DNA of 64,000 bases from Gloeocapsopsis dulcis (lineage in GTDB: Bacteria > Cyanobacteriota > Cyanobacteriia > Cyanobacteriales > Chroococcidiopsidaceae). Numbering within the stretch: the stretch's first letter is position 1; each line of letters begins with the position of its first letter. Position numbers and translations under genes: made by a program. The stretch is taken from NCBI RefSeq assembly GCF_032163395.1, contig NZ_CP119968.1, forward strand, positions 4,056,001 to 4,120,000. Reading direction: 5' to 3'. The notes under the pieces were generated by a model. The model was not told where the DNA came from and ran no database searches. It saw only the letters and a program-made list of their open reading frames with translations. Positions 19,073-27,776 of the stretch are shown here, in pieces.

Positions 19073-20371
19073 TCAAGATTCAGGGACAATTGCTGCACCA
19101 TCCTTCAAGCTAAGCACCCCTGAAATAATGATTCTTTCCCCCGGTTTTAGTCCATCGAGCACCTGATAGTTGTTACCTTCAATGTCGCCGAGTTTAACAA
19201 GCTGTTGTCGCGCAACACTTCCTGATTCGGATGCTTCAACTACATAGACAAAGGATTCTCCGCCTAAGCGAGTTATGGCAGTCGTTGGTACAAGTAAACC
19301 TGGTCGCTGATTCCAAATTACGCTTGCCCGCACAAATTGATCCGTTCGCAGTTGTCCTTCAGAGTTATTAAGTAAGGCTTTGACAAGAACTGATTGCGTT
19401 GTGTTAGCCGTATTAGGTGCAATGAAGAAGACTTGACTGACTCCCAAATTACGACCTTGACTGTCTAACAACTTGACTGGACTACCCACATGGAGTTGAG
19501 TTGCCTGCTCAGCTGGGATCGAAAAATTCACCTCCAGCGAATCATTTTCTGAAACGCTAATAAGCTCCGTAGATGTATCTACAAAGTCACCCACTTTCAC
19601 AGGAATGTGACCTACAATACCTGCAAACGGAGCTGCAATTTGAAAATACTGAAGCTGAACCTGCTGTTCTTGGGTACGTGCCTGTGCTTCCTTTACTGCC
19701 TTCTCAGCCCGAACAACCGCTGCTTGTTGCGCTCGAATTTGTTCTTCAATGGCGCTGAGGCTAGCCCGCGCTACTTCAATTCGGTTGGCATACTGGTCTC
19801 GTGTCTGTAGCGAAACAGCCCCTTCTTCAGCAAGTGCAGCGTAACGCCTGTACTCCTGTTGATTGAGTTGAACATCCGATAATTTAGACACTCGTTCAGC
19901 TTCTAGCGATCGCAAGGTAGCTCTGGCACTATCCACATTGGCTTGAGCAGATTCCACCGTTGCACTGGCACCAGTCACGGCTGCTTGTTGTTCATCCGGA
20001 TCAACTTGAATCAACGCTGTTCCTGCTGCAACTCGCTCTCCTGGTTCAACCAAAATGCGTGTAACTTGACCTTGAATTCTAGGTCGCAGTGCGACAGAAC
20101 GACGCGATTGCAAAGTTGCTATAAATTCCGAACTTTCCTCAATTGGACTAGTTTTTACAGACAACGTTTTCACAGGCATGGGTGGTTGCTGAGCTGCCGT
20201 TTGTGGCGATTCATTACTCGGAGTAAGAATGCGCCAAAGTCCAATTCCTCCGCTCCCCACGAGAAGCAATACAAGCAATAACCAAAGGGACGATCGTCGT
20301 GAGCGTGATGATTTCGGTAAGGGTTGACGATCGCTATTTGAAATAGCAGTTGAAAACTCAGATGATTCCAT
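19073..20371 (-). CDS. RND efflux periplasmic adaptor (HlyD/AcrA family)
   Basis: 432 residues: a cytoplasmic basic N-terminus, one membrane anchor (about 29-48, LWLLLVLLLVGSGGIGLW), a lipoyl-like hairpin with RPRIQGQVTRILVEPGERV, a long coiled-coil region (about 130-235, many Glu, Gln and Ala) and beta-barrel domains ending in a YQVLDGLKPGERII loop. It would bridge the RND pump encoded downstream to an outer-membrane channel. The two genes form a unit. Confidence 0.92.
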   Translation of the reverse strand: MESSEFSTAISNSDRQPLPKSSRSRRSSLWLLLVLLLVGSGGIGLWRILTPSNESPQTAAQQPPMPVKTLSVKTSPIEESSEFIATLQSRRSVALRPRIQGQVTRILVEPGERVAAGTALIQVDPDEQQAAVTGASATVESAQANVDSARATLRSLEAERVSKLSDVQLNQQEYRRYAALAEEGAVSLQTRDQYANRIEVARASLSAIEEQIRAQQAAVVRAEKAVKEAQARTQEQQVQLQYFQIAAPFAGIVGHIPVKVGDFVDTSTELISVSENDSLEVNFSIPAEQATQLHVGSPVKLLDSQGRNLGVSQVFFIAPNTANTTQSVLVKALLNNSEGQLRTDQFVRASVIWNQRPGLLVPTTAITRLGGESFVYVVEASESGSVARQQLVKLGDIEGNNYQVLDGLKPGERIIISGVLSLKDGAAIVPES

Positions 20372-20422
20372 GATTCAATCTTGCTAATATATAGTTAAAT
20401 GATGAATTAGAAGACTGTGAGT

Positions 20423-20454
20423 ATAAGCCATATGACCATAGCGAAATGGCTTAT
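20423..20454. terminator. Hairpin upstream of the RND unit
   Basis: ATAAGCCAT and ATGGCTTAT form a perfect 9-base stem with a 14-base loop in the 331-base gap between the RND adaptor and the lipoprotein gene. On the minus strand it lies after the lipoprotein gene and before the pump genes and would separate them; there is no long T run, so terminator strength is doubtful. I see nothing else in this gap. Confidence 0.4.
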
Positions 20455-20702
20455 TTAATGTCGTTCAAATCAAGTTTCTCTTAAAGAGAATATGTCTCCA
20501 TATATACTGAAACGAATCAGAGCTATCACCATAAGGGGTCTTTATTGATAAGTGATGGCTTGAAAAGATGCACTATGATGCAGAATCGGATTCAGAACAC
20601 AATTAATCTCTAATTTCACGAGAAATCTGTGGAAGCAGATCCAAATCAAATCCATCTCTGCTAACCGTCGAATATAGATCGGCTCTGGCTAAATGGCTAA
20701 TA

Positions 20703-21587
20703 CTAACTCACCTCTACCCAAAAATCAGACGTGATAACCTCGCCATTGCGATTGAACTGACCCCAGAGTTTGTACATACCCGCTCGCGGAAAGCGAGTTA
20801 TAAACTGGACTTGTCCAGGCGATGTCCCATCCATTGCGTGAGCGTGAACATAATCCTCTTTAGTTAAGGAAGAGGACTGCTGTAAAATCACCAAATGTCC
20901 TCCCTCACCTAAATAGGGCTGTAAATTTGTCACAGGCTGATTCGTAGCTGCATCTTGTAGATCAAATGTTAAAGTGACTTCTTCGCCTGCTTTGATTGTT
21001 TCTTGAGAAACATTGAAGTCAACTTTGGTGTTGGCAACGGTTTTCGTACGACTTAGATTAGCAGGTGGAGTCAGTGGTCTATTGCCCGGAACTTGAACTT
21101 TCATAACTGACACTTGTTCGGCTTGTCCAGCTGGCTTATAGTCGCTAAATAGGGTGTATCCTCCAGATTGGGGAAATCGGGTTTCAACTGTAAAACGACC
21201 GTTCTCTTGATACGTTGGGTGCAGGTGTGAAAACACCTGAAGATCGTCGCTAACCAAAATTAAATGCATCTGCATGTCTTGGAAGGTCTCGAAATCTTTA
21301 ATCGCCTCTCCTGTTGCATCTTGGATATTGATCGTCAATGGTGTTAGTGTATTGAAGGCGATAGTATTCGGAACCGTAAGTTTTGCCTGTGCAAATTCAT
21401 CTATTGTTTCATTACCTGCACTATCCGCTGAATGTGTATTATGGCTACCCGCATTTACTGCATGTTCATCATTATGTTGTTCTATTGCGGTAGCTGTTAG
21501 TTGTTCTTCAGCATTTGGCGAGAGCGAGCAACTTTGCACAAGCCACAAGGTTGTAACTGTAGCAACCGCAGTCATAAATCGCTTCAT
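20703..21587 (-). CDS. Lipoprotein of heavy-metal resistance clusters (YtkA-like domains)
   Basis: 294 residues. The signal peptide ends in LVQSC (lipid Cys20), followed by a His/Asn/Asp-rich linker that could bind metal (EQHNDEHAVNAGSHNTHSAD). Two similar beta-domains follow; each has the pattern of a His/Met-rich strand (MQMHLILVSDDLQVFSHLHP; GGHLVILQ ... YVHAHAMDG) and a closing FP-x-x-G-x-Y-x-L-(W/F) strand. This fits periplasmic YtkA-like or FixH-like domains often found next to copper genes. ATG 21587 has GGGAGG eight bases upstream. The exact job is not known; metal buffering in the periplasm is a guess. Confidence 0.7.
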   Translation of the reverse strand: MKRFMTAVATVTTLWLVQSCSLSPNAEEQLTATAIEQHNDEHAVNAGSHNTHSADSAGNETIDEFAQAKLTVPNTIAFNTLTPLTINIQDATGEAIKDFETFQDMQMHLILVSDDLQVFSHLHPTYQENGRFTVETRFPQSGGYTLFSDYKPAGQAEQVSVMKVQVPGNRPLTPPANLSRTKTVANTKVDFNVSQETIKAGEEVTLTFDLQDAATNQPVTNLQPYLGEGGHLVILQQSSSLTKEDYVHAHAMDGTSPGQVQFITRFPRAGMYKLWGQFNRNGEVITSDFWVEVS

Positions 21588-21607
21588 ATACTTCACCTCC
21601 CAAAAAT

Positions 21608-21817
21608 CTAACTTTTCCAGTTGCTTTGTAGCTCACCTACATTCCAAGTTGAGCAACCAAGGATAATGTACTGATATTCACCAAAATCTGCAGGTTCTGT
21701 TCGTGAAATATCCTGTAGTGTTACAATCTCATCACCGCCAAATTCCTTTTGAATTAGCTCTGCTGCGGTTTGCGTATTACTTGTTTGAGTTCCGTAGAAC
21801 AGACCAATCTTACTCAT
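21608..21817 (-). pseudogene. Truncated flavodoxin gene
   Basis: Sixty-nine codons from ATG 21817 (AGAGGG upstream) match the start of cyanobacterial flavodoxin: MSKIGLFYGTQTSNTQTAAE with the FMN phosphate loop TQTSNTQ, and GCSTWNVGELQSNW corresponding to the isoalloxazine-stacking loop around Trp57. The frame stops right after that, removing the C-terminal hundred residues with the second FMN-stacking Tyr. It cannot form a normal flavodoxin. It sits 20 bases before the lipoprotein gene and may be co-transcribed with it. Confidence 0.8.
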
Positions 21818-22060
21818 AATTCCCTCTAAGGAAACAACTATCAAAAGTAATTGAACTCATCTGATGGAGGGTCAATCAGTAGTGCTATTAGCTGAGAGTC
21901 AATCCTCAAAATATTTAGATGGATGAATTAGTGAACCGGAGCGATCGCTAGCGTAATTTCAGTTCCAAATATTTTGGGTTTTGTGTCAGTCAATATAGTT
22001 TTAACTCAGTCTAAACAGCGTTTGGATACAATTCATAAATTGCTTTCTGACCTAATTCCA

Positions 22061-22092
22061 CCTTAGAGTCTCTAGCTAACAGGAGAGTCAAG
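22061..22092 (-). promoter_or_regulatory. Candidate MerR-type promoter (20-base spacer)
   Basis: Read on the minus strand: -35 TTGACT (22087-22092), a 20-base spacer starting CTCC and containing TAGAG, then -10 TAAGGT (22061-22066), the same box as in mer promoters. Overlong spacers are the hallmark of promoters switched on by MerR-family proteins. It would drive the flavodoxin relic and the lipoprotein gene, and perhaps beyond. The -35 and first spacer bases match the promoter before atx1. The rest of the 22.1 kb gap (21818-22206) shows nothing further. Confidence 0.5.
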
Positions 22093-22206
22093 AAGATGAA
22101 TAAAAAATTCTGGAATAACTAGTCGATCGCATTTAAATGCCATAGCGAATCTGCAAGTAGAAGAAAGCCTCTTCTACTTTTTTCTATCCCTTTCACCTCA
22201 ACCAAT

Positions 22207-22620
22207 CTAAGCTTGCTGAATAATTGGGCAAATAGTTTCTTCAGGATGTTCGGGAATTGTTTTCCAACCTGATAACAGCCCCACTAACTCCTGCTTGAGA
22301 ATTTGTAATTGTTGAATTTGTTGCTTAATCGCCTCAAGCTTATCTTCCAACTTTACCTTGATATGCTCGCATGGTAGGTCGCCTTGATCGTGAACATCAA
22401 GAAACTCTTTAATCTCCGACAGATTTAATCCGAGACTTTGGGCACGCTTGATGAAGTTTAAGCGGACAAACACATCCGAATTAAACAAGCGGTAGCCCCC
22501 TTCGGTTCTGCCACAAGTTCTGAGAAGCCCCAACTCATCGTAATAGCGGATGGTTTTGATCGGAATGCCGCTGTCTTTGGCAATCACACCAATCAGTTGT
22601 GGTTTTTCTTGGGTTAACAT
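22207..22620 (-). CDS. MerR-family heavy-metal-responsive regulator
   Basis: 137 residues: winged helix-turn-helix (about 10-45, IPIKTIRYYDELGLL and TEGGYRLF), a dimerisation coiled coil (about 85-120) and two cysteines placed for metal sensing, Cys84 in LPCEHI and Cys131 in ETICPII. The PCEH...CPII pattern is typical of the cadmium/lead/zinc/mercury-type members; CueR would have C-x7-C near the tail. ATG 22620 is chosen because GGAG lies seven bases upstream. It lies upstream of none of the copper genes on its own strand (cupredoxin, copA and atx1 are 5' of it), so it is either the last gene of that run or separately expressed. Confidence 0.88.
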   Translation of the reverse strand: MLTQEKPQLIGVIAKDSGIPIKTIRYYDELGLLRTCGRTEGGYRLFNSDVFVRLNFIKRAQSLGLNLSEIKEFLDVHDQGDLPCEHIKVKLEDKLEAIKQQIQQLQILKQELVGLLSGWKTIPEHPEETICPIIQQA

Positions 22621-22681
22621 ACTCAAGCTCCAATTCAAATGCTATTTGCTTTGGTTCACCTTTGCTCTTCGTCAAAATGAG

Positions 22682-23617
22682 TTATTTCTGAATGTGAACA
22701 TGAGATTGAACGGCTTTGCGATCGAGTAATTGTTCTGGTCGAACTTCAATTACACCGCGATTCATTTTCATGCCGCACGTGAATTCATACTCACCAGGAT
22801 GTTTGGGTGTAAATTCCACTGTTGTCGTTTGATCGGGAGCAAGGTTCACTGCAACAGCAAAGTCAGGAATTAGTAATTGGTCGTAGCATTCACTTAGATT
22901 TTTGCGTTGAAAGTGCAGACGAACTGGCTTTCCTGCCTCTACGATCGCGCGGTTGGGCTGATAGCCCTTTTCAACTGCAATGGTTGCCTCTTGTACTCCT
23001 CCTGCTGTTACTACTGCTTCTGTGGCAGATACTGAAGCCGTTGCATGATTTGAATGATGCATAGGTTGTAGTAGTGTTGTTGCATCTGCAGCCTGAACCT
23101 CAACGACTCCTCGGAACATATTCATACCGCAGGTGAATTCATATCTACCCGGCTTGTCAGGCGTGAATTCGATTGGCGTTACTTGGTTAAGCGGCAGTTC
23201 TTGAGCAATGCGGAAATCAGGAAACCGAACTTGCTCTAAACAACTACTCGGATCGCGGCGATCAAAATTCAATCGTACCGGTTGACCTGCTTGCACCACA
23301 ATTTGGCTTGGCTCATAACCACCATCAACTGTGACTGTCACTTCCTGAACTCCTCCGTGGGCGGCTGCCTTGCGAGACTTCGGTTTGCTGAACAGGAACC
23401 ACCATAGTTCTAGTCCAATCAGTCCTAATCCACCCAGGGTAACGGTAACTTTGTTCCTGAGGGGCTGTTCAATGCGGCGAAACTGTCCTGTTTGTTCAGT
23501 TTGAGACGGTTGCATCTCGTTCATGTCGTGAGGCATTTGAGCAACGGCTCTTCCAGAAGCAAGCCCAAACACCAACCCTAAACTGGCAATACCACTAATA
23601 ATGGTTGTTTTTGCCAT
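22682..23617 (-). CDS. Two-domain cupredoxin protein, membrane-anchored
   Basis: 311 residues. A signal sequence (MAKTTIISGIASLGLVFGLA) is followed by a likely membrane segment near 58-72 (VTLGGLGLIGLELWWFLF). Two cupredoxin-like repeats (about 88-178 and 205-298) have the same layout: V-x-V-x-x-GY-x-P, QPVRL-x-F-x-R, a Cys (S-x-C-L/Y), IEFTP or VEFTP, then FTCGMNM or FTCGMKM. The paired Cys and Met residues are suited to Cu(I)/Cu(II). It likely handles periplasmic or lumenal copper next to the CopA ATPase. A strong AGGAGG precedes ATG 23617. Confidence 0.82.
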   Translation of the reverse strand: MAKTTIISGIASLGLVFGLASGRAVAQMPHDMNEMQPSQTEQTGQFRRIEQPLRNKVTVTLGGLGLIGLELWWFLFSKPKSRKAAAHGGVQEVTVTVDGGYEPSQIVVQAGQPVRLNFDRRDPSSCLEQVRFPDFRIAQELPLNQVTPIEFTPDKPGRYEFTCGMNMFRGVVEVQAADATTLLQPMHHSNHATASVSATEAVVTAGGVQEATIAVEKGYQPNRAIVEAGKPVRLHFQRKNLSECYDQLLIPDFAVAVNLAPDQTTTVEFTPKHPGEYEFTCGMKMNRGVIEVRPEQLLDRKAVQSHVHIQK

Positions 23618-23628
23618 TAGAAATCCTC

Positions 23629-23721
23629 CTATACAATCGTGCCTAAAATTACTCCTGAGATTGTCCCAACTAAAAATCCGAATCCTATCAACGTCCCAAA
23701 AAAGGTTACTCGCTTGATCAT
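23629..23721 (-). CDS. 30-residue membrane peptide between cupredoxin and copper ATPase genes
   Basis: ATG at 23719-23721 is preceded by GAGGAG at eight bases and the frame runs 30 codons to a TAG at 23629-23631. It begins MIKRVTFFGTLIGFGFLVGT and ends ISGVILGTIV: two basic residues and then one continuous glycine-spaced hydrophobic helix, as in known small membrane proteins. The ribosome site of the cupredoxin gene (AGGAGG) overlaps this stop, so the two are probably coupled in translation. It could modulate the ATPase; no family is recognised. Confidence 0.6.
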   Translation of the reverse strand: MIKRVTFFGTLIGFGFLVGTISGVILGTIV

Positions 23722-23750
23722 TGTTATTCTCCTCAGGGTGAACGGTTCAA

Positions 23751-26012
23751 CTAACCCAATGTTTTAGGTTTAAAGTTACGCAACCGCAGCGCGTTAGTCA
23801 CTACAGAAACTGAACTGAATGCCATAGCTGCACCTGCGATAATGGGACTGAGTAGCCATCCAAAAATTGGGTAAAGAATCCCTGCGGCGATCGGAATGCC
23901 TGCCACATTGTAGATGAAGGCAAAGAAGAGATTTTGCCGGATGTTGCGAATGGTGGCGCGTGAGAGCTGAATAGCTGTCACAATACCCTGTAAATCGCCA
24001 GAGATCAGAGTAATGTCACTCGCAGCGATCGCCACATCGGTTCCCGTGCCAATTGCCATGCCCACATCGGCTTGTGCTAAAGCCGGTGCATCGTTGATAC
24101 CATCACCTACCATTGCCACAATCTTGCCTTCCGATTGAATTTTTTCAACTGTTGCGGCTTTCTGATCGGGACGAACTTCTGCAAGGACACGCTTAATGCC
24201 CACTTCTTGTGCAATCACTTCGGCGGTACGACGGTTATCTCCTGTCAACATCACGACTTCTAGCCCTAGCTTTTGCATCGCTCGGATCGCATTGACTGAG
24301 GAGGGTTTGACAGCATCGGCAATACCCATAATACCTTCGACTTTGCCGTCTACCGCAATCCAGATCGCAGTTTTACCTATATACTCCAATCGATCCCATT
24401 GTTGCTGCAAACTACTAGTATCGATGCCCAACTCATTCATCCAGCGATGTGTACCAATTTGCACTAGTTGCTCAGATACAAAACCCTTTACACCGCTTCC
24501 AGCGATCGCCTCAAACTCTTGGGCATCAGTCAGCTCAACATTTTGAGATTGGGCATATTGTACAACAGCTTCTGCAAGCGGGTGTTCGGAGTTCCGTTCA
24601 ACAGATGCGGCTAAACGCAGCAGTTTGAATTCATTGCTATCCGCTGTACCGTTAACCGTTACAAAATCAGTGACAGTTGGCTTTCCTTGCGTAATCGTAC
24701 CTGTTTTGTCGAGGACGATCGTTTGCAGTTTGTGTGCCTGTTCCAGACTCTCTGCACCTTTGATCAGAATACCATTCTCTGCTCCTTTGCCAGTGCCTAC
24801 CATAATTGAGGTGGGGGTAGCCAAGCCTAACGCACAGGGGCAAGCAATGATGAGCACTCCTACAGTGGTAATCAGTGCCATCGTCACATTCCCCATGATG
24901 TTGTACCAGAAGATGAAGGTAGCGATCGCAAAGGCAATGACAACCGGCACAAACCATCCTGTCACTTGGTCAGCGAGCTTTTGAATAGGAGCCTTAGAAC
25001 CCTGGGCTTGCTGTACCAGCTTAACAATTTGTGCTAAAAAAGTATCTTTTCCAATTCGTGTCGCTCGAAACTTGAAACTTCCGGTTTTATTAATCGTGGC
25101 ACCAATCACTTCATCACCAGGTTGCTTCTGCACTGGCACACTTTCACCCGTTACCATCGCCTCATCGATAGTGGACAAGCCATCGACGATCTCGCCATCT
25201 ACGGGAATTTTTTCACCCGGACGTACTAGAATAACGTCTCCCAATTCTACTTCTGCGATCGGGATATCAATTTCTTGACCGTTGCGAATCACTCGTGCAG
25301 TTTTTGCTTGGAGTCCCATCAGCTTGCGAATCGCCTCGGAGGTTTGTCCTTTAGCACGGTTTTCCAGCAATCGTCCTAACAAAATCAGCGTAATGACTAC
25401 CGCCGAAATTTCGTAATAGACATCGGGTGACAGTCCTTGATTCAGAAAAAATTCGGGGAAGAAGGTGGGAAATAGCGAATAGAAAAAAGCAGCGCTGGTT
25501 CCTAAGGCAACCAACGTATCCATGGTGGCAGTATGACGCTTGAAGGCTTTCCAGGCTCCTTCATAAAATGATTCACCGCTCCAAAATTGAATAGGAGCTG
25601 TTAAAACAAGCTGAAGCACTGGGTTGTGTAGCCACGCTGGAATCCATGGCATATGTACTCCAGTCATCATCGGTAATCCTCCAATGACGAGGATAGTTGT
25701 AATCACACCACCAAAAATAAGTCGTCTTTTCAGTTTTCGCGATTCAGCCTGACGAGCTGCTTGCTCAGCATCCGTTTCTCCAGTTATCATCTCTTGTTCC
25801 TGAAGCGAGTAGGCAGAGTACCCCGCCTCTTCAATCGCCTGCTGAATGCCCTCCAGGTTCGTTTGCCGAGGGTTATATTGAACAGTCGCCTGCTCTGCCC
25901 CGAAGTTCACGCTACACGCTTCGACACCAGGAACCGATCGAATTGCTTCCTCAATATTGTTGGCACACGAGGCACAACTCATGCCTCGCAATTTGAGTGT
26001 TGTATCTTCCAT
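23751..26012 (-). CDS. copA: Copper-translocating P1B-type ATPase
   Basis: 753 residues: one N-terminal HMA domain with GMSCASC (Cys13, Cys16), eight membrane helices, the transport motif CPC (391-393, in [12 protein letters not shown]), phosphorylation Asp435 in DKTGT, the HP locus SEHPLAEAV and hinge [15 protein letters not shown] with an M-x-C-x-x-C HMA domain points to Cu(I)/Ag(I). It is of the PacS/CopA type; whether it imports copper into thylakoids (PacS/CtaA role) or exports it cannot be read from the sequence. AGGAGG precedes ATG 26012; atx1 lies 41 bases upstream and feeds copper to this domain in known systems. Confidence 0.95.
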   Translation of the reverse strand: MEDTTLKLRGMSCASCANNIEEAIRSVPGVEACSVNFGAEQATVQYNPRQTNLEGIQQAIEEAGYSAYSLQEQEMITGETDAEQAARQAESRKLKRRLIFGGVITTILVIGGLPMMTGVHMPWIPAWLHNPVLQLVLTAPIQFWSGESFYEGAWKAFKRHTATMDTLVALGTSAAFFYSLFPTFFPEFFLNQGLSPDVYYEISAVVITLILLGRLLENRAKGQTSEAIRKLMGLQAKTARVIRNGQEIDIPIAEVELGDVILVRPGEKIPVDGEIVDGLSTIDEAMVTGESVPVQKQPGDEVIGATINKTGSFKFRATRIGKDTFLAQIVKLVQQAQGSKAPIQKLADQVTGWFVPVVIAFAIATFIFWYNIMGNVTMALITTVGVLIIACPCALGLATPTSIMVGTGKGAENGILIKGAESLEQAHKLQTIVLDKTGTITQGKPTVTDFVTVNGTADSNEFKLLRLAASVERNSEHPLAEAVVQYAQSQNVELTDAQEFEAIAGSGVKGFVSEQLVQIGTHRWMNELGIDTSSLQQQWDRLEYIGKTAIWIAVDGKVEGIMGIADAVKPSSVNAIRAMQKLGLEVVMLTGDNRRTAEVIAQEVGIKRVLAEVRPDQKAATVEKIQSEGKIVAMVGDGINDAPALAQADVGMAIGTGTDVAIAASDITLISGDLQGIVTAIQLSRATIRNIRQNLFFAFIYNVAGIPIAAGILYPIFGWLLSPIIAGAAMAFSSVSVVTNALRLRNFKPKTLG

Positions 26013-26053
26013 CGAATACCTCCTTAACGCACTTCACTTAAAAAATTTGGCAG

Positions 26054-26248
26054 TTAGGCAACGGAATAACCAGCATTCGTAATGACTTGCTTTACAGCCC
26101 TCTCAGAGGCTTGAGTGTTGATGTTAACGAGCTTGGTTTTGGGATCGGCTTCAACAGTAGCGGTGGAATCGATCGCTTGAATTGCCTTCGTAATGGTTTC
26201 TCTACAAGCAGAACACGCCATGTTAGGTACAGTGAGTTGAAGGGTCAT
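26054..26248 (-). CDS. atx1: Copper chaperone of the Atx1/CopZ type
   Basis: 64 residues, a single HMA ferredoxin-like fold. The metal loop is NMACSACRETI with Cys12 and Cys15, and the tail ends ITNAGYSVA. It would shuttle Cu(I) in the cytosol to the ATPase encoded 41 bases downstream. AAGGAAG lies upstream of the ATG. First gene after the candidate CueR-like promoter. Confidence 0.92.
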   Translation of the reverse strand: MTLQLTVPNMACSACRETITKAIQAIDSTATVEADPKTKLVNINTQASERAVKQVITNAGYSVA

Positions 26249-26288
26249 GGTTTACTTCCTTTTTATGAATTACTAATTGCTAATACTA

Positions 26289-26319
26289 TGTTGAAGTATC
26301 CAGCAGACTGGAGAGTCAA
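26289..26319 (-). promoter_or_regulatory. Candidate copper-responsive MerR-type promoter before atx1
   Basis: Read on the minus strand: -35 TTGACT (26314-26319), a 19-base spacer holding the perfect dyad TCCAG-TCTG-CTGGA, then TCAACA (26289-26294). It aligns closely with the CueR-controlled copA promoter layout of enterobacteria (TTGACC, 19 bases with a CTGGAAGG arm, TAACCT). It should drive atx1, copA, the small peptide and the cupredoxin. The MerR regulator at 22207 is the obvious candidate activator. Confidence 0.6.
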
Positions 26320-26545
26320 GAGGGTAAGCAAGATTTTTTTGAGAAAGATAAAGGTCAGGTCAAATTAAAATCAAAACCCTGGGCATATCGTTAAATATTC
26401 CAGGGTCTCTGCCTACCGTACTCAAGTTTACGAATGGCAACAGTACTCAGATTTGATAGAAAATTTCCTTTCAAAAAGTGGCTAAGCAATACCTGCAATA
26501 CTTGCCACTCATATCAATTATCTTATTGGTAATGGACAGTAATAT

Positions 26546-27190
26546 ATGATGAAGCGCAATTTTATTAAAATCGTTCAACTGAGTTTGATTATCTTACTCG
26601 TTGCCATAGGAATCTGGTTTGTCAATCAAGTTGGGATTGAGCGAGTTAGAGCAAATGTCGATCAGCTTGGTGTTTGGGCACCGTTGGCAGTCGTATTATT
26701 ACGGATGGTGAGCGTTGTTATTCCTGCTATTCCTAGCACAGCTTACTCGATTTTATCAGGAGTGCTGTTTGGTTTTGTTCAGGGAATTGTCGTAATTGCG
26801 ATCGCTGATTTTGTTGCGTGTAACCTCAATTTTTACATTGCCAAACGTTATGGGCGTAGTTTGGTGCAAAAGTTCGTCGGGCAAAGGTTTATGGGTAGAG
26901 TTGATTCACTCAGCCGAAAGTATTTAGAACGCAATATTTTTCTGGTGACGGGATTTTTGATGACAGGGCTATTTGATTTTGTTGCTTATGCTGTAGGGCT
27001 GACGCAAATGAAATGGCATAGTTTTATGTTAGCCCTAATTCTCGGTATTGCAATTTCTACTCCACCCATCGTCGCGCTTGGTGCTGGTGTCTTTGAAGGC
27101 GGTAGAATCTTACTCATCGTCGCCATGTTGGGAATCTTTGCGCTGGCAATGCTAACAGGATGGTTGAGTCGCAAGAAAGCACTTGAGTAA
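26546..27190 (+). CDS. TVP38/TMEM64 (VTT domain) membrane protein
   Basis: 214 residues with about five or six hydrophobic segments. The VTT/SNARE-associated region shows VIPAIPSTAYSILSGVLFG and the downstream RYGRSLVQKFVGQRF segment, followed by paired helices. DedA/TVP38 relatives are membrane proteins linked to lipid scrambling, envelope homeostasis or metal entry. It is transcribed away from the copper genes. ATG 26546 or 26549 both possible. Confidence 0.83.
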   Translation: MMKRNFIKIVQLSLIILLVAIGIWFVNQVGIERVRANVDQLGVWAPLAVVLLRMVSVVIPAIPSTAYSILSGVLFGFVQGIVVIAIADFVACNLNFYIAKRYGRSLVQKFVGQRFMGRVDSLSRKYLERNIFLVTGFLMTGLFDFVAYAVGLTQMKWHSFMLALILGIAISTPPIVALGAGVFEGGRILLIVAMLGIFALAMLTGWLSRKKALE

Positions 27191-27515
27191 GCGGCGTTAT
27201 TCTGTTTAATAACTTAGAGAGTTAACTCGTCTGCAATTGTGGCAGTGTGCCTCAGAACTTTTGACCAGTTACTGCATTTGCTTTTCCAAATCCGAACATA
27301 TGCATGATATTGTCATTGGACTTTTCATCAATCGTGAGGAGTTTGGTTTAGCAATCTAGAGTCAAACAACAAATCTAGAACACTACCCACAAACCATGAA
27401 CTTGACATAGTACCACTATTGATACTACTATGAACGTAAAGCAATACCAAGTTGCTTTTAATGTGTCATTTTTGTAGAAACTTTCTACTTATTTGACAGC
27501 ACCTTGGTATAACTT
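27191..27515. other. Intergenic, no gene seen
   Basis: 325 AT-rich bases before the HicA gene. A weak dyad CATAGTA...TACTATG lies at about 27406-27432, and TTGACA (27493-27498) stands shortly before the hicA start, a possible -35 box. Nothing else is recognisable. Confidence 0.3.
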
Positions 27516-27776
27516 ATGGCGAAAATAGAAAAACTTCTAGCTCAAATTAAAAACAATCCTAAAGATGTAAATTTTACTGATTTGGTAAAGATTTGTAATC
27601 ACTACTTTGGGGAACCCAGGCAAGAAGGAACAAGCCATTGTGTTTACAAAACCCCTTGGGCTGGAGATCCACGCGTCAACATTCAAGAGAAGAATGGAAA
27701 AGCCAAGGTTTATCAAGTCAAGCAGGTTTTGGAGGCAATCAATAAAATTGAGGACATAGAAAATGAACAACTATGA
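27516..27776 (+). CDS. hicA: HicA-like mRNA interferase toxin
   Basis: 86 residues, a dsRBD-like fold of the HicA family, with the catalytic-type GTSHCVYKTP segment (His in G-S/T-S-H) and VYQVKQVLEAINKI at the C-terminus. HicA proteins cleave mRNA and are blocked by HicB. The gene overlaps the next by 14 bases, the usual tight HicA-HicB coupling. Confidence 0.85.
   Translation: MAKIEKLLAQIKNNPKDVNFTDLVKICNHYFGEPRQEGTSHCVYKTPWAGDPRVNIQEKNGKAKVYQVKQVLEAINKIEDIENEQL

Noticed and set aside
15900-20371. Calling the RND pump a CzcA-type metal exporter
   Set aside because: Helix 4 and the general layout are HAE1/AcrB-like and the length is 1044; the metal neighbourhood alone is not enough.
24196-25278. 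Long open frames antisense to copA
   Set aside because: They mirror the strong codon pattern of the ATPase, have no ribosome sites and no family features.
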